DNA of 64,000 nt from Acanthopleura granulata. Lineage: Eukaryota; Mollusca; Polyplacophora; Chitonida; Chitonidae. Shown here piece after piece: positions 42,001 through 48,515 of the stretch (positions are counted from its first letter, which is position 1; every line of letters begins with the position of its first letter). The position numbers and the translations under genes are program-made. The notes under the pieces are model-generated. The model did no database searches, was not told where the DNA came from, and was given only the letters and a program-made list of their open reading frames with translations. The stretch spans positions 39,617,477-39,681,476 of the forward strand of contig JABBOT010000080.1 in NCBI GenBank assembly GCA_016165875.1, written 5' to 3'.

Positions 42001-43680
42001 TTGCACTCGGGAGATTTTCAGGTTTACCTCTGCAACCCTTTTTTGTGGCCGAAACAATTAGTGCTAACGTAGTACAATGACCTAATATCCTCTCACCAAT
42101 GTGGCTACATGAGCTCAAGTCCACGTGATGCTGACTTCCTCTTCAGCCTGTGTAGCATGCTCTGCCAGCAACCTGCGGATGGTTGTGGCTTTTGCCAAAG
42201 TTCTGCCCACTTTAATCTCACTAATTAATATTGGCAGCCATGAAATACTCTTGAGTACACAGCCAAGGATCTTGGCTGTGATCTTTTAATATGGGGTTAG
42301 GTGTAGCCTACAGCCGAGGAGCAGGTTAAAATTGTGGTATTTAAAAATACCTACAAAAATCCGTGCAAAATGAACCAAGATATGCATGACCAAGTAAAAC
42401 TGACATAAACTATGTTCACAAAGACATTCCCTGTTCTTCTGCCAAATTTTTCACATTCTGTAGCCTTTACGACCAGTAAATCCAAGATAATTCACATTAG
42501 AGACTTTAGCTCAAATGCAGTGTTGACAACTTGACATAATAAACCGTGTTGTTAATCCCCACTCATGGGCATTCGTGGTTGACCTTTATGCAAACTGATT
42601 GAAGGTGTAGACTGGATTAGTATGGATGGAAATTTCAAGATATGATCTCACAAAAAGGTCAACCTGCCATGAGCATGAGTGCCTCGTTGATTTAAAAATC
42701 AATTTTAAAAAGGATAACAGCATGTGCCAGTTGACCCTATTCTGTACTTTGGCTTACATTTCGGCTGAGAATGTTGAATTAGTGTTAAGTAGCAACTTTG
42801 GCAAAATGTGCACAAATATTCAACGTCTGGAATTAAGGTGCTTTATGTGTATTTGGGAAGAATCTAATGCATACGCAGCAGAATTTAATGAAGGGGTAGC
42901 ACCTTACAAGCATTTCACCTGAATCGCATCCACATAGACCAGGGGGTCGCTGTGGCTCAGTTGGTTAGCGCACTAGCACGGCTTAATGATTCAAAAGCCT
43001 TCCACCAATGTGTGGTTGTGAGTTCAAATCCATCTCATGCTGGCTTCTTCTATAACCCTATATGGGAAGGTCTGCCAGCAACCTGTGGACAGTCGTGGGT
43101 TTCCACTGTGTTCTGCTCGGTTTCCTCCCACCATAATGCTGGTCGCTGTTGTATAACTGAAATATTCTTGAGTATGGTGTAAATCACCAATGAAATAAAT
43201 AAATATATATAGTCCTCAGGCTAAGCGTGGCCGGTGGTCCCCGCGTATCGGAAAATTGAGTTTAAGAGAAATTTTGTAGTCAGTTTGGATAAAATAAATG
43301 AGTTTTAGATACATTTTACATACATTGGTGATGAAAAATACTGAGTTTTCTAATTTGTTCAGTTGAGTTCCTACAAAGACATAGTCTACAGAGAAACCCT
43401 GCATACTACATTTAGTATTCATATGTTGTAAAACCCGGCCTACTAGTAAATAAAAGCTTCTGTGGGTCAGGCTTGTTGCGTGGTTCGTCATGAGGCATGA
43501 TTCGGTATCCAGTTTTCGTGTATATCTACTCACGCCCAAGACAAGATTTTAACTTCAAAGTGCAACGTGTAGCCAAGAAGAAAAACACATTTGAAACCCT
43601 ACTTACCGAAGCTGGCGGTCATACTTGTGTGACTTGTCGATAGCACTTTTCCCCTTTCCATGTGAAACAGTAGTTGCCAT
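11875..43680 (-). CDS. NAE1: NAE1, NEDD8-activating enzyme E1 regulatory subunit (complete gene, 18 exons)
   Basis: NAE1 (APPBP1) pairs with UBA3 to form the E1 that adenylates NEDD8 and passes it to UBE2M/UBE2F for cullin neddylation, in nucleus and cytosol. Joined exons (minus): 43680-43607, 40060-39957, 39531-39471, 38530-38500, 37834-37763, 37434-37355, 37077-36968, 36519-36410, 34352-34290, 32025-31870, 29472-29413, 27813-27753, 25612-25464, 17914-17875, 16975-16889, 14683-14544, 13315-13245, 12034-11875. The total is 1,629 nt and 542 residues (human protein about 534), and every exon phase joins. Diagnostic stretches are [36 protein letters not shown] and [10 protein letters not shown], with the NAE1-type ending [15 protein letters not shown]. 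The start was chosen by family length; an in-frame upstream ATG exists at 43,875. It shares a head-to-head promoter with NUDT19. Introns carry SINEs, a DNA transposon and minisatellites. Confidence 0.96.
12050..12560. repeat. Degenerate minisatellite, about 43-46 bp unit, NAE1 intron 17
   Basis: About eleven imperfect copies of a unit like 'AATAAGCACTGGATCACTGG' plus 'TGGTTTCAGGAAGGGATCA'. It starts within 20 bp of the exon 18 acceptor but shows no clear exon-derived sequence. Confidence 0.85.
13245..13315 (-). CDS. NAE1: NAE1 exon 17, residues 467-490
   Basis: Reads [20 protein letters not shown] then LHEM across the junction, matching the SxxKDDYxHEx segment of NAE1. Acceptor TTTAG, donor GTAAGC. 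Confidence 0.95.
13535..14170 (+). repeat. Four tandem units of the ~150-bp repeat, NAE1 intron 16
   Basis: Each unit begins near TACTA(T/C)(G/C)AATT and carries a TCTACACTT...TTTCGCTGAAATCAGAC...AACTG box and a CAGACAGACGGACAA microsatellite. The array ends with the same terminus as 11,170-11,600. Confidence 0.8.
14185..14335 (+). repeat. 3' fragment of a second SINE-like family
   Basis: Ends in GAGATACCGCCGATGTGGCG then an ATTCATTCATTC tail, a common SINE ending in invertebrates. The head is not recognisable. Confidence 0.5.
14544..14683 (-). CDS. NAE1: NAE1 exon 16, residues 420-466
   Basis: Reads [20 protein letters not shown], then [18 protein letters not shown] and METDIPLLK, matching the NAE1 'YLMLRAVDRF...RYPG' helical region. 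Acceptor GTTTCAG, donor GTGAGC. Confidence 0.96.
15241..15374. repeat. 25-bp minisatellite, about 5.4 near-perfect copies, NAE1 intron 15
   Basis: Unit built from ACATGTAAAGTGTATATCAC plus ATGTC. The copies are nearly identical, so the array is young or homogenised. Confidence 0.95.
15366..15480 (+). repeat. Dispersed repeat fragment (also at 40.5, 58.3 and 59.3 kb)
   Basis: Contains ACAAAACCTGAGCTC...ACGCAGTACCTTTTGAG, then TTAACACTGATTC...ATACACA. Related versions lie at 40,490-40,575, 58,275-58,345 and inside the copy-2 insertion at 59,330-59,420. Confidence 0.5.
16889..16975 (-). CDS. NAE1: NAE1 exon 15, residues 391-420
   Basis: Reads [19 protein letters not shown] and then [10 protein letters not shown], matching human NSAFLRVVRCRSLAEEYG. 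Acceptor CTTGTACAG, donor GTGAGT. Confidence 0.96.
17750..17793 (+). repeat. G-rich triplet repeat, possible G-quadruplex, NAE1 intron 14
   Basis: Three copies of a 16-bp unit resembling GCACTGGGAGGGGG. It has more than four runs of at least three G on the plus strand, about 80 bp past the exon 14 donor. In the NAE1 pre-mRNA it would read as C-rich. Confidence 0.85.
17875..17914 (-). CDS. NAE1: NAE1 exon 14 (40 nt micro-exon), residues 378-391
   Basis: Acceptor GATCTGCAG, donor GTAAGT. Reads [14 protein letters not shown] across its end, aligned to the human SISEKELKLLC segment. Its length restores phase between exons 13 and 15, which is the strongest support for so short an exon. Confidence 0.93.
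18050..18190 (-). repeat. SINE copy, 3' part
   Basis: Poly(TTTA) tail complement, GATTGGTGTTTTACGC, then the ATTTCACTTAT and GGGAAACCCATGGCCATC body. The head is lost. Confidence 0.8.
18600..18870. repeat. Possible diverged repeat (GACCTTGAAA-rich)
   Basis: Recurring 'GACCTTGAAAA', 'GGTCAA' and 'ACACGGTTCTTTT' blocks. A partial relative lies near 21,990-22,100. Confidence 0.35.
18889..19140 (-). repeat. SINE copy, NAE1 intron 13
   Basis: TTTATTTATT tail complement, GATTGGTGTTTTATGCC, GGTGGGAGGGAACCGGG, then GAGAGGAAGCCAGCATGAGC. The tRNA head is degraded. Confidence 0.82.
19140..24840. other. NAE1 intron 13, middle part
   Basis: Intronic. It contains an (AAAC)n run at 20,605-20,635 and a degenerate SINE tail at about 22,985-23,070. 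No coding exon was found here: exon 13 joins exon 14 in phase without needing one. Confidence 0.6.
24849..24958 (+). repeat. SINE 3' half
   Basis: GGTTTCCTCCCACCATAATG, GTATAAGTGAAAC and an AAATAAATAAATG tail. It lacks the tRNA head. Confidence 0.82.
25053..25307 (+). repeat. Near full-length SINE
   Basis: Head GGGCCCTCCGTGGCTCAG...AGCGCGCTAGCG and a TGAGTTAAAGTCC B-box-like element show the tRNA-derived Pol III promoter. The body and an AAATAAATAAA tail follow. It lies about 155 bp past the exon 13 donor. Confidence 0.9.
25464..25612 (-). CDS. NAE1: NAE1 exon 13, residues 328-377
   Basis: Reads [19 protein letters not shown] then [18 protein letters not shown] and ends KELGK, matching human LPVRGTIPDMIADSGKYIKL. 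Acceptor TTTCTTAG, donor GTAGGT. Confidence 0.97.
25770..26410. repeat. CAGCAGTCAGACA-rich compound minisatellite, NAE1 intron 12
   Basis: Irregular higher-order mixture of blocks such as GACACATTCAGCAG, TCTGCAGGGAGACGATCAGC and AGTGAGACAACAACAGCAGT. It is open in one plus frame only because of its period, so that frame is not a gene. Confidence 0.92.
26416..26688 (-). repeat. Near full-length SINE
   Basis: Minus orientation with the complete head (GTGCTAGCGCACTAACCAAC read on plus), body and tail. It is one of the best copies in the window. Confidence 0.9.
27635..27735 (+). repeat. Degenerate SINE tail
   Basis: TCTCCCACCAAAATGCTGACC, TATAAGTACAAT and an ATAAATAAACA tail, abutting NAE1 exon 12 on its downstream side. 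Confidence 0.6.
27753..27813 (-). CDS. NAE1: NAE1 exon 12, residues 308-328
   Basis: Reads [20 protein letters not shown], matching human [20 protein letters not shown]. Acceptor ACATTTCAG, donor GTAGAC. Confidence 0.96.
27830..29400. other. NAE1 intron 11
   Basis: AT-rich intronic sequence. No repeat copy or extra exon recognised. Confidence 0.5.
29413..29472 (-). CDS. NAE1: NAE1 exon 11, residues 288-307
   Basis: Acceptor GTATTTTTCAG, donor GTAGTA. Reads [20 protein letters not shown], in the place of human [20 protein letters not shown]. Its acceptor edge is the seed of the array that follows. Confidence 0.93.
29462..30300 (-). repeat. ~52-bp tandem array carrying copies of the NAE1 exon 11 acceptor
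   Basis: TCTGGTGGTATCTGAAAAAT recurs at 29,462 (the true exon edge), 29,511, 29,563, 29,615 and 29,667, then with more drift to about 30,300, roughly 15 units in all. On the minus strand each good unit reads TTTTTCAG/ATACCACCAGA, a pyrimidine tract, an AG and the first 11 exon bases. All decoys lie upstream of the real acceptor in the transcript. Confidence 0.9.
31008..31210 (-). repeat. SINE copy, NAE1 intron 10
   Basis: ATTTCACTTATACGAGGGCG, GGTGGGAGGAAACCGGG and a tRNA-like head near 31,150-31,205. The tail end is truncated. Confidence 0.82.
31870..32025 (-). CDS. NAE1: NAE1 exon 10, residues 236-287
   Basis: Reads [20 protein letters not shown], then [20 protein letters not shown] and [12 protein letters not shown], matching human [25 protein letters not shown]. 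Acceptor CTGATCAG, donor GTGAGA. Confidence 0.97.
32575..34194 (+). mobile_element. Pogo-like Tc1/mariner DNA transposon, degraded, in NAE1 intron 9
   Basis: Both ends carry the inverted repeat GTAAATGCCTTTTTATTCGC, outward from 32,577 on the left and 34,192 on the right. The 1,620-bp element is flanked by TA on each side (32,573-32,574; 34,195-34,196), the target-site duplication expected of this superfamily. Further TTCGCGGG-rich sequence extends the subterminal similarity. The internal transposase is broken by stops and frameshifts, so it could move only if supplied in trans. It lies between NAE1 exons 9 and 10, opposite to the gene. Confidence 0.85.
33122..33956 (+). pseudogene. Pogo-like transposase remnant
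   Basis: The first fragment (33,122-33,271) starts [15 protein letters not shown]. The second (33,243-33,598) contains [18 protein letters not shown] and VRDWVKKV, a helix-turn-helix-like region. The next pieces read [20 protein letters not shown] and [14 protein letters not shown], a CENP-B-type DNA-binding helix, and then [12 protein letters not shown], the strand with the first catalytic Asp of DDE transposases. At least one stop (near 33,678) and two frame changes break it, and the rest of the DDE core is missing. Confidence 0.75.
34290..34352 (-). CDS. NAE1: NAE1 exon 9, residues 215-235
   Basis: Reads [20 protein letters not shown] then Q, matching human DHSHTPWIVIIAKYLAQW. Acceptor GGTTGTAG, donor GTGAGA. 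Confidence 0.96.
34360..36400. other. NAE1 intron 8
   Basis: AT-rich intron with A/T homopolymer runs near 34,447-34,470. Its only recognised content is the SINE at 35,361-35,650. Confidence 0.55.
35361..35650 (-). repeat. SINE with an internal 33-bp unit amplified five times
   Basis: Normal tail and body, then five copies of a 33-bp block around AGGTTGCTGGCAGACCTT at 35,491, 35,524, 35,557, 35,590 and 35,623. The same block, same period, is amplified at 45,455 and 63,577. Confidence 0.9.
36410..36519 (-). CDS. NAE1: NAE1 exon 8, residues 178-214
   Basis: Reads [20 protein letters not shown], then [17 protein letters not shown], matching the highly conserved [17 protein letters not shown]. 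Acceptor TTGTTGCAG, donor GTGAAT. Confidence 0.97.
36712..36967 (-). repeat. ~69-bp tandem array derived from the NAE1 exon 7 donor
   Basis: CCTGTGTGAT-like boxes fall at 36,761, 36,830 and 36,899, the fourth being the true exon 7 end at 36,967. Each unit contains about 50 bases that resemble the exon end (GGAAACCATA, AGCAAGCCTCAT, GATCCTTGACAG on plus) plus about 20 bases of intron. Two decoys keep a GT at the donor position; the middle one reads AT. The 69-bp period equals 23 codons. Confidence 0.88.
36968..37077 (-). CDS. NAE1: NAE1 exon 7, residues 141-178
   Basis: Acceptor TTGTTACAG at 37,078, donor GTAAGT. Reads [20 protein letters not shown] then [16 protein letters not shown], matching human [26 protein letters not shown]. 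A second TTACAG lies 12 nt inside the exon, but only the outer one keeps phase with exon 6. Confidence 0.96.
37355..37434 (-). CDS. NAE1: NAE1 exon 6, residues 115-141
   Basis: Reads [20 protein letters not shown] then ATNLCEK, matching human [22 protein letters not shown]. Acceptor CTGTTTCAG, donor GTGAGT. Confidence 0.96.
37763..37834 (-). CDS. NAE1: NAE1 exon 5, residues 91-114
   Basis: Reads [20 protein letters not shown] then SVEE, matching human [24 protein letters not shown]. Acceptor ACAATAG, donor GTAACC. Confidence 0.96.
38018..38303 (-). repeat. Diverged SINE, NAE1 intron 4, copy 1
   Basis: TTTATTTATT tail complement, ATTTCACTTATACAAG, GTGGGAAGAAACCGAGC and a tRNA-like head near 38,265-38,300. 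It is present at the same place in copy 2, so it predates the duplication. Confidence 0.82.
38500..38530 (-). CDS. NAE1: NAE1 exon 4 (31 nt micro-exon), residues 80-90
   Basis: Reads [11 protein letters not shown], matching the human NNFFLQRSSIGK. Donor GTATGT, acceptor GTTCAG. The conserved Gly of SIGK is intact here but changed in copy 2. Confidence 0.94.
39471..39531 (-). CDS. NAE1: NAE1 exon 3, residues 60-80
   Basis: Reads [20 protein letters not shown], the conserved GIGSFTIxDG strand of the E1 Rossmann-like fold. Acceptor TTGCTCAG, donor GTGAGT. Confidence 0.96.
39957..40060 (-). CDS. NAE1: NAE1 exon 2, residues 25-60
   Basis: Reads [19 protein letters not shown] then [16 protein letters not shown]. 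As in the NAE1 family, the nucleotide-binding GxGGxG found in UBA3 is replaced by ATAxGTE, consistent with a non-catalytic adenylation-like domain. Confidence 0.97.
40756..40990 (-). repeat. SINE, NAE1 intron 1, copy 1
   Basis: CATTGGTGTTTTATGCTG, ATTTCACATATACAATGG, GGCGGGAGGAAACCATG and a degraded head. Its equivalent in copy 2 is 58,534-58,745, which lacks about 45 bp downstream. Confidence 0.83.
42035..42262 (+). repeat. Diverged SINE, NAE1 intron 1, copy 1
   Basis: Head CAATGACCTAATATCC, body CTCTGCCAGCAACCTGCGG and TACTCTTGAGTACACAG. The AATAAA tail is lost. Confidence 0.72.
42940..43205 (+). repeat. Full-length SINE, NAE1 intron 1, copy 1
   Basis: Head GTCGCTGTGGCTCAGTTGGT then TAGCGCACTAGCACGG; GTGAGTTCAAATCC is a clear B box. 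Complete body and an AAATAAATAAATAT tail. Confidence 0.92.
43607..43680 (-). CDS. NAE1: NAE1 exon 1, residues 1-25
   Basis: [20 protein letters not shown] then DRQLR, the short N-terminus plus the KYDRQLRLWG start of the fold. Donor CG/GTAAG. The frame stays open upstream to another ATG at 43,875, which would add 65 residues. Confidence 0.94.
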
Positions 43681-43904
43681 TTTCTCAAATAAAACTCCTC
43701 GCTTGCTGTGATTGTGAAGCAATGTACAATATCTTCGGCTGTTCACTGGTACCTTTCCCAAACTTGGCGTTGATGTTGTATTCAGTAGATGGTTTGACAG
43801 GTCAATGGTGAGACTCGTGACAGCGTCATTCTTGGCTAATGTCGCCGATAGTGAACAGCGGCAGGCCTTGCGCATTCAGGGAGTGAAATCTGCGAATTTG
43901 TAAA
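43681..43904. promoter_or_regulatory. Bidirectional NAE1-NUDT19 promoter region, copy 1
   Basis: Only 224 bp separate the NAE1 (minus) and NUDT19 (plus) start codons. No TATA box is evident and several CpGs are present, as usual for divergent housekeeping promoters. Copy 2 keeps the layout with 221 bp. It overlaps the possible NAE1 N-terminal extension. Confidence 0.7.
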
Positions 43905-44678
43905 ATGGCAGCAGTGTTAAAACATTGGAGAGAAGCGGCTACTCTTATTTTAGTGTGTAGGTCCAAACGGGGCTCAGAAATCACCTTATCAACGCCAACA
44001 ACATCATCTGGCAAGTTGAAGAGAAACTTTGATTATCGCATTTTAATGTTGAAGAGAAGTGGTAAGAGTAAATTTATGCCATCCACTTATGTTTTTCCTG
44101 GAGGTGTTGCTAGTGATTCGGATTTTTCAAGCGAATGGTGTGATTTATTTCAAGAATCTGGCGTGGACTTGAGCAAATGGCCCAGGGCGTCGTCTTCCAC
44201 TCTTCAGCCTTCGCATTTGTTGTCACCTATGCTGACCCGCCAACGTGATGCACAGTTTTCCACTATCCCAGCAGATGTGGCCTTTCGGATATGTGCAATA
44301 CGAGAGACCTTTGAGGAATCAGGAATTTTGCTAGTGCGGAATGTTGCATCTGCCGAACTCACGGAAGCACTGTCCAAATTTTCACGGCAGTTGCCAATAA
44401 GTGCATCATTATGTGGTAAACTGAAAGAGGAAACCTTGTCAGAATGGCGAAGAGCTGTAGAGAAAGATCCAGCACAGTTTCTTAAACTTTGTAGGATGCA
44501 CAACTTTCTGCCTGATATTTGGTCTCTTTATGACTGGTGCAACTGGTTGACTCCAGTGAATGAATTCAAGACAGGAAAAAAACAGCCAAGAAGATTTGAT
44601 ACTGCATTTTTCCTCTCTGTTCTCGATGAAATGCCAGAATTTGTCAAGCATGATTCAGGAGAAATTGTTCATACACAG
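43905..44678 (+). CDS. NUDT19: NUDT19 exon 1, copy 1, residues 1-258
   Basis: ATG at 43,905 is the first in the open frame and gives the family start just before AATLILVC. Donor ACACAG/GTACAT follows VHTQ. It holds the whole Nudix box, with R133, E134, E137, E138 and G140. Confidence 0.96.
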
Positions 44679-47361
44679 GTACATGTGTAGGCTTATATAG
44701 GCCTAAGGCCTGTAGCAGTAGTATCTGATTTGAATGAGATTGATCGAGGGCCTAGAAGCCTATATACATAGATCTGACTGCCTAATGCACATGTCTGTGT
44801 GTGTTGACATGCATGTTCGTTGGCCAGGGCCATCATTGAAGATACTTTTGTTGCATGTAACCCGACCAACCCTCTAATATAGGGCACTATGCTGTGAAGT
44901 ATTTATTGGGGTAAGATGGATTTTTTTTTTATATTTTTCTCTCCATGTTAAGTTTGGTAAAATCCTTATTTCATTTGCAAGAGTAAAAACAAAAAAAAAA
45001 AAATACATAGTTTCCTACTGACTGTGATCCTTTTGCTTGTGATAGAGTTGTGTTACCTGCAACAAATAAAATTTAAGGATGGCTGACTAAACATCATAAC
45101 GATAATGTTGTGACAGCACAACCCGGTAATCTCGTTAATGTGTCTTTGTTTGGTTGCCTTACGGCAACTATGTCCTCAGTCGTCAAAGCTTAGTGTATTG
45201 TAAAACCATTGTAAAATCAAAAATCCATGAACAAATAAGCAGGTTGGGCCTGGAGACATAAATGTTAAAGGATAGATTCAATGTCCAGGTGTCCAGTGTT
45301 CTCATCACGTGTTAGATAGACATGCCAGTAAAATTAAGTCTCTGCATAGCAGCATTAATTATAATACTTATATTTATATGTGGATTTATGTGATTATTGT
45401 TTAAATAAATAAATGTTTTAATGTTGCTGAAAAGAATATTCATACATGGGAAGGTCTGTGAGCAACCTGCGGATGGTCGTGGGAAGGTCTGCCAGCAACC
45501 TGCGGATGGTGGTGGAAAGGTCTGCCAGCAACCTGCGGATGGTTGTGGGTTTCCCCCGGGCTCTGCCCGGTTTCCTCCTACCATAATGCTGGCCTTGGGA
45601 TATAAGTGTACATACAACAAAGTTTTAGTCCGTTATATGCATGTAGAAAATGGTACCAGGGTAATCCACTTATGTGACTGACCTAAGTTGTAAATTTTGT
45701 GCTAAGAACTTTCCTAAATTCCCTGGTATCATGGATGTGACATACCGACATGCATGCTGTATTGGTTGAAGACAAGTGGTGATCAGTGGACATATTAAGG
45801 CTGCACAAACAGTCGAGTGAAAGCTGTGGGATGCTTCATATTGTCACAGTGCAAGATTATGATATTACATGTAGATACATATATAAGTAAAGGTACATGT
45901 ATGCTTGGAAGGTATTATTCCAATGTGCATAAAATGTAACTTCCTCCACCAATAAACCTGACTGTATTGTGTTGCTCATTGGTCCTATGATATAGAGAAG
46001 TGTTATGTACACAGAATGATCTCAGACAGCTGGATCTGAAGGGTTTGTGATGCAAGGGTAAATGTAAGCTCTTTGTAATGATCACTGGAGACGTTAGTTA
46101 ATCTCAGTGTTTGAATTTTCTTCTGTGTTTTCTGCATGTGATGGGCAGAAATTGTGACAAAACGTGGTAAACTTTACATGTTCATGTTCACTCTGTGATT
46201 GTTTGAGCAGCTAAACGACCCCAAACTTTGCCCATGGTAAATTTCCATATTTCACCTTATTCTGAGAGGGGTATTGACCTTAATAATGTTAAAGTGACTT
46301 GAAGTTTGTTAAGAAGGTAACTTTATGCTAATTACCAGTAAAGAAGTGATGGAAATTCTGTGATAGAGCCAACGGATTTGCCCCAGTCCCTTGCGAAAAA
46401 GTCGTGGAAACACAACAGGGTAAAAATGCAATTGGAGGGGGGGGGGGGGGCAAATTTTGCACTCATTAACTGTGAACACGCAACACCTATACACTATAAG
46501 AGTTCAGTGATTTTACCCGTATGTGACTGTCATATGTTCTGTTACATGAAGTGGTCAAGCCCAGCAGAAGTCCTGCAGAGTTATCGATCAAAGAAGTTAA
46601 TGGTTGGTCCTCCACAGCTGTACGAACTTGCCAGGCTCATCCGATTTTCGAAAGCATCAGACATTGCAGATTTCATCACCAGGCGCTCTAAATATCACAT
46701 GAAGAGGTGGATGCCTGTGAGTTTGGCAGCCAAGGATGGGTTGTTGGCAGTTTTACCAGGTATATACAGGTACAACAGTGGGTTAACCACTGGTGTCCTA
46801 ACTGCCCTCATCAAATGGTTTGAAAGAATTTTGCAAACATGTGGGCAGTGTGTCCAGGTTTGCTCCAGTGTTAAAATTATTTGCAGTTTTGAAAACAAGG
46901 TAATATCCAAGTAACGTTGTCTGTTTTACCTATCCACATGTATGTGCGGTAGACCAATCCCTTAAAGCGACTTGCTAAATAAATTTAGAGACAGGTAAAA
47001 ATTCTTAAGCCAGGTTAAAAAGGTCTGTCCAAGAATTTTTAAAATTCTGAAAAGGCACTTATTTCACAACTTAAGGTCATCAAAGAGGACGTGCATTTGA
47101 TAAGAAAACAAATGTGTATGTTCCACAGGTGACTGTTTTTTCCCTAAGGAGGTTGACTGGGTGGAGCCTATCCAGCTTACACACCTGGAGAAGACGGTGG
47201 CGGAGTTGAGGAAGATCTCTCCACAAAATAGGATAGAGCCCCATAGCATGTTTGATCACAGGATATGCTGTGATACTGACCAGTCCCCGGAACACATCAG
47301 TCCCGTATCAGAGAGTGAGCTTGTCTCTCTGGATGTACACACCCCCACAGCAAAGCTGTAA
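43905..47361 (+). CDS. NUDT19: NUDT19, peroxisomal CoA/acyl-CoA diphosphatase (complete gene, 3 exons)
   Basis: NUDT19 cleaves CoA and acyl-CoA esters to 3',5'-ADP and (acyl-)phosphopantetheine in peroxisomes. Exons 43,905-44,678 (774 nt), 46,552-46,759 (208) and 47,129-47,361 (233) join in phase to 1,215 nt, 404 residues (human 375). Visible features are AATLILVC near residue 11, YVFPGGV at 62-68, RETFEESG at 133-140 (Nudix helix, with the long insertion after GGV typical of this family), a PDIWSLYDWCNWLTP segment, RRFDTAFF, and QWSSPAEVL with PPQLYELARL in exon 2. The last residues are TAKL, so the C-terminal AKL fits a PTS1 peroxisomal signal. It shares a promoter with NAE1 and is duplicated at 62,023. 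Confidence 0.94.
45421..45605 (+). repeat. SINE fragment with 33-bp internal amplification, copy 1
   Basis: Three copies of a 33-bp block (GTCTGCCAGCAACCTGCGGA core), then CCCCCGGGCTCTGCCCGG and CCATAATGCTGGCC, cut before the tail. No tRNA head. Confidence 0.85.
46437..46450 (+). repeat. G14 homopolymer, NUDT19 intron 1
   Basis: Fourteen consecutive G about 100 bp before the exon 2 acceptor. Length is likely unreliable in the assembly. Confidence 0.9.
46552..46759 (+). CDS. NUDT19: NUDT19 exon 2, residues 259-328
   Basis: Begins WSSPAEVLQSYRSKK and continues VGPPQLYELARLIRFS, matching human QWSSPSEATESFLSKEIWL and PPPQFYEVRRLANF. Donor CCAG/GTATAT. The acceptor ATGAAG is weak but fixed by phase and homology. 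Confidence 0.92.
47129..47361 (+). CDS. NUDT19: NUDT19 exon 3 (terminal), residues 328-404
   Basis: Acceptor TTCCACAG. Reads GDCFFPKEVDWVEPIQLTHL, in the place of human LLPGDELYLEDSD. It ends TPTAKL-TAA. The last 75 or so coding bases form the first unit of a tandem repeat that continues past the stop. Confidence 0.88.
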
Positions 47362-47510
47362 CCTGTCCCCAGAACACACCAGTCCTGTGTGAGAGAATGA
47401 GCTTGGTCCTCGAATGCACACATCCCAGCAACAAAGCTCTGGTCTGTCCCAGGAACACATCAGTCCAGTATTGGAGAGTGAGCTTGTGTCTAGATCAACT
47501 CACTCCTAGA
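47285..47510 (+). repeat. ~82-bp tandem repeat spanning the NUDT19 stop codon
   Basis: CCCCGGAACACATCAGTCC recurs at 47,367 and about 47,448 with GAGAGTGAGCTTG-type partners. Unit 1 is coding and holds the AKL and stop; units 2 and 3 are 3' UTR. Confidence 0.9.
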
Positions 47511-48380
47511 GCATAACCCCTAATGAGGGGAGAGTATTAAGCACATGTTGATTATAAACCCTGTGGATTTTACAAGCAATATTGTTTCCATAATGTCTCC
47601 AAAATTGAAACAAACCAGTGCCAAGCATTTGTGATTAAAATGACGTAATAGAGTTCGATACCTGGAATTATTTATCACCAGCATTTAACTGTATGTCTAA
47701 ATGATGTTATGTTGGCAGACGTGATGCCAGTTCTGCCTTTATGTACACTCTGCATCATATCTGGGTTTATAGTGTATAGAAATTACAAAAGCCTTTGCTT
47801 CAGAAGGCCATTTATTGAGAACCAGGTGCTATTATAAAATGTAAGCGTTTGAAATAGTGGTACATTTCAGATTTGCTCTAGAGGAAAAGTGTCTTGTGTG
47901 TATTTTCAACATTTTCTACTAATTTCCCACAAGAGATTCCTCAGCGGATGATTATCCAGTACTCAGGACATTATTTACATATAATTGGTCTTAATTTGAA
48001 CACAGTAGTCATGATGTAGAAAATATAAAATGAAATGAAATCATTTAAATATTTTGTGTGTACTGTCTCTGTGAATATGGGATGAAAAGGTACATTGGTC
48101 AGTATTTCAGTGGGTTTGTGTATTTTTGTTATTTTTTTTTTTTTTTTATCCTTGCTCAGTTGCATCCTGAAAACATTTTTACTCACACGATGGCTGCTTT
48201 ATTGCAGAGGAAACTGGGATGCGTGGAGTAAACTACTGACCTTTGGCAAGTTACTTATGAACTTTACCATGCATGATGTACATCTGTATCCGTACCATAT
48301 TTATGGAAAACATACGGTGTTAGACTAGGCAAACGACTGTGCGAGGATATTCAACCTCTTATTGTAACCAATGACTGAAT
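47510..48380. other. NUDT19 3' flank, no gene recognised
   Basis: AT-rich with a T-run near 48,132-48,148. No clear exon. Confidence 0.5.
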
Positions 48381-48384
48381 GTGT

Positions 48385-48515
48385 CTAGTTAGATATATTT
48401 GATTGGTGTTTACTTCTTAGTCAAGAATATTTCACTTAAACACAACAGCGGCCAGCATCATGGTGGGAGAAAACCAAGCAGAGCCCGGCGGAAAACCACG
48501 ACCATCCGCTGGCAT
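48385..48515 (-). repeat. SINE 3' part
   Basis: GATTGGTGTTTACTTC, ATTTCACTTAAACACAAC, GGTGGGAGAAAACCAAGC; the head is missing. Confidence 0.75.

Larger units (their letters stand above)
37323..45878. repeat. Segmental duplication, copy 1 (paired with 55,022-64,000)
   Basis: Collinear, same orientation as 55,022-64,000, differing by scattered substitutions and small indels. The offset grows from 17,699 at the left to 18,122 at the right. It contains NAE1 exons 1-6, the shared promoter, NUDT19 exon 1 and several SINEs. Its left limit is in NAE1 intron 6, 32 bp from exon 6. Confidence 0.97.

Noticed and set aside
43216..43539. Minus-strand 107-codon frame ([15 protein letters not shown]), with a copy at 61,147
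   Set aside because: It lies in NAE1 intron 1, has no domain and persists only because the two copies are recent duplicates.
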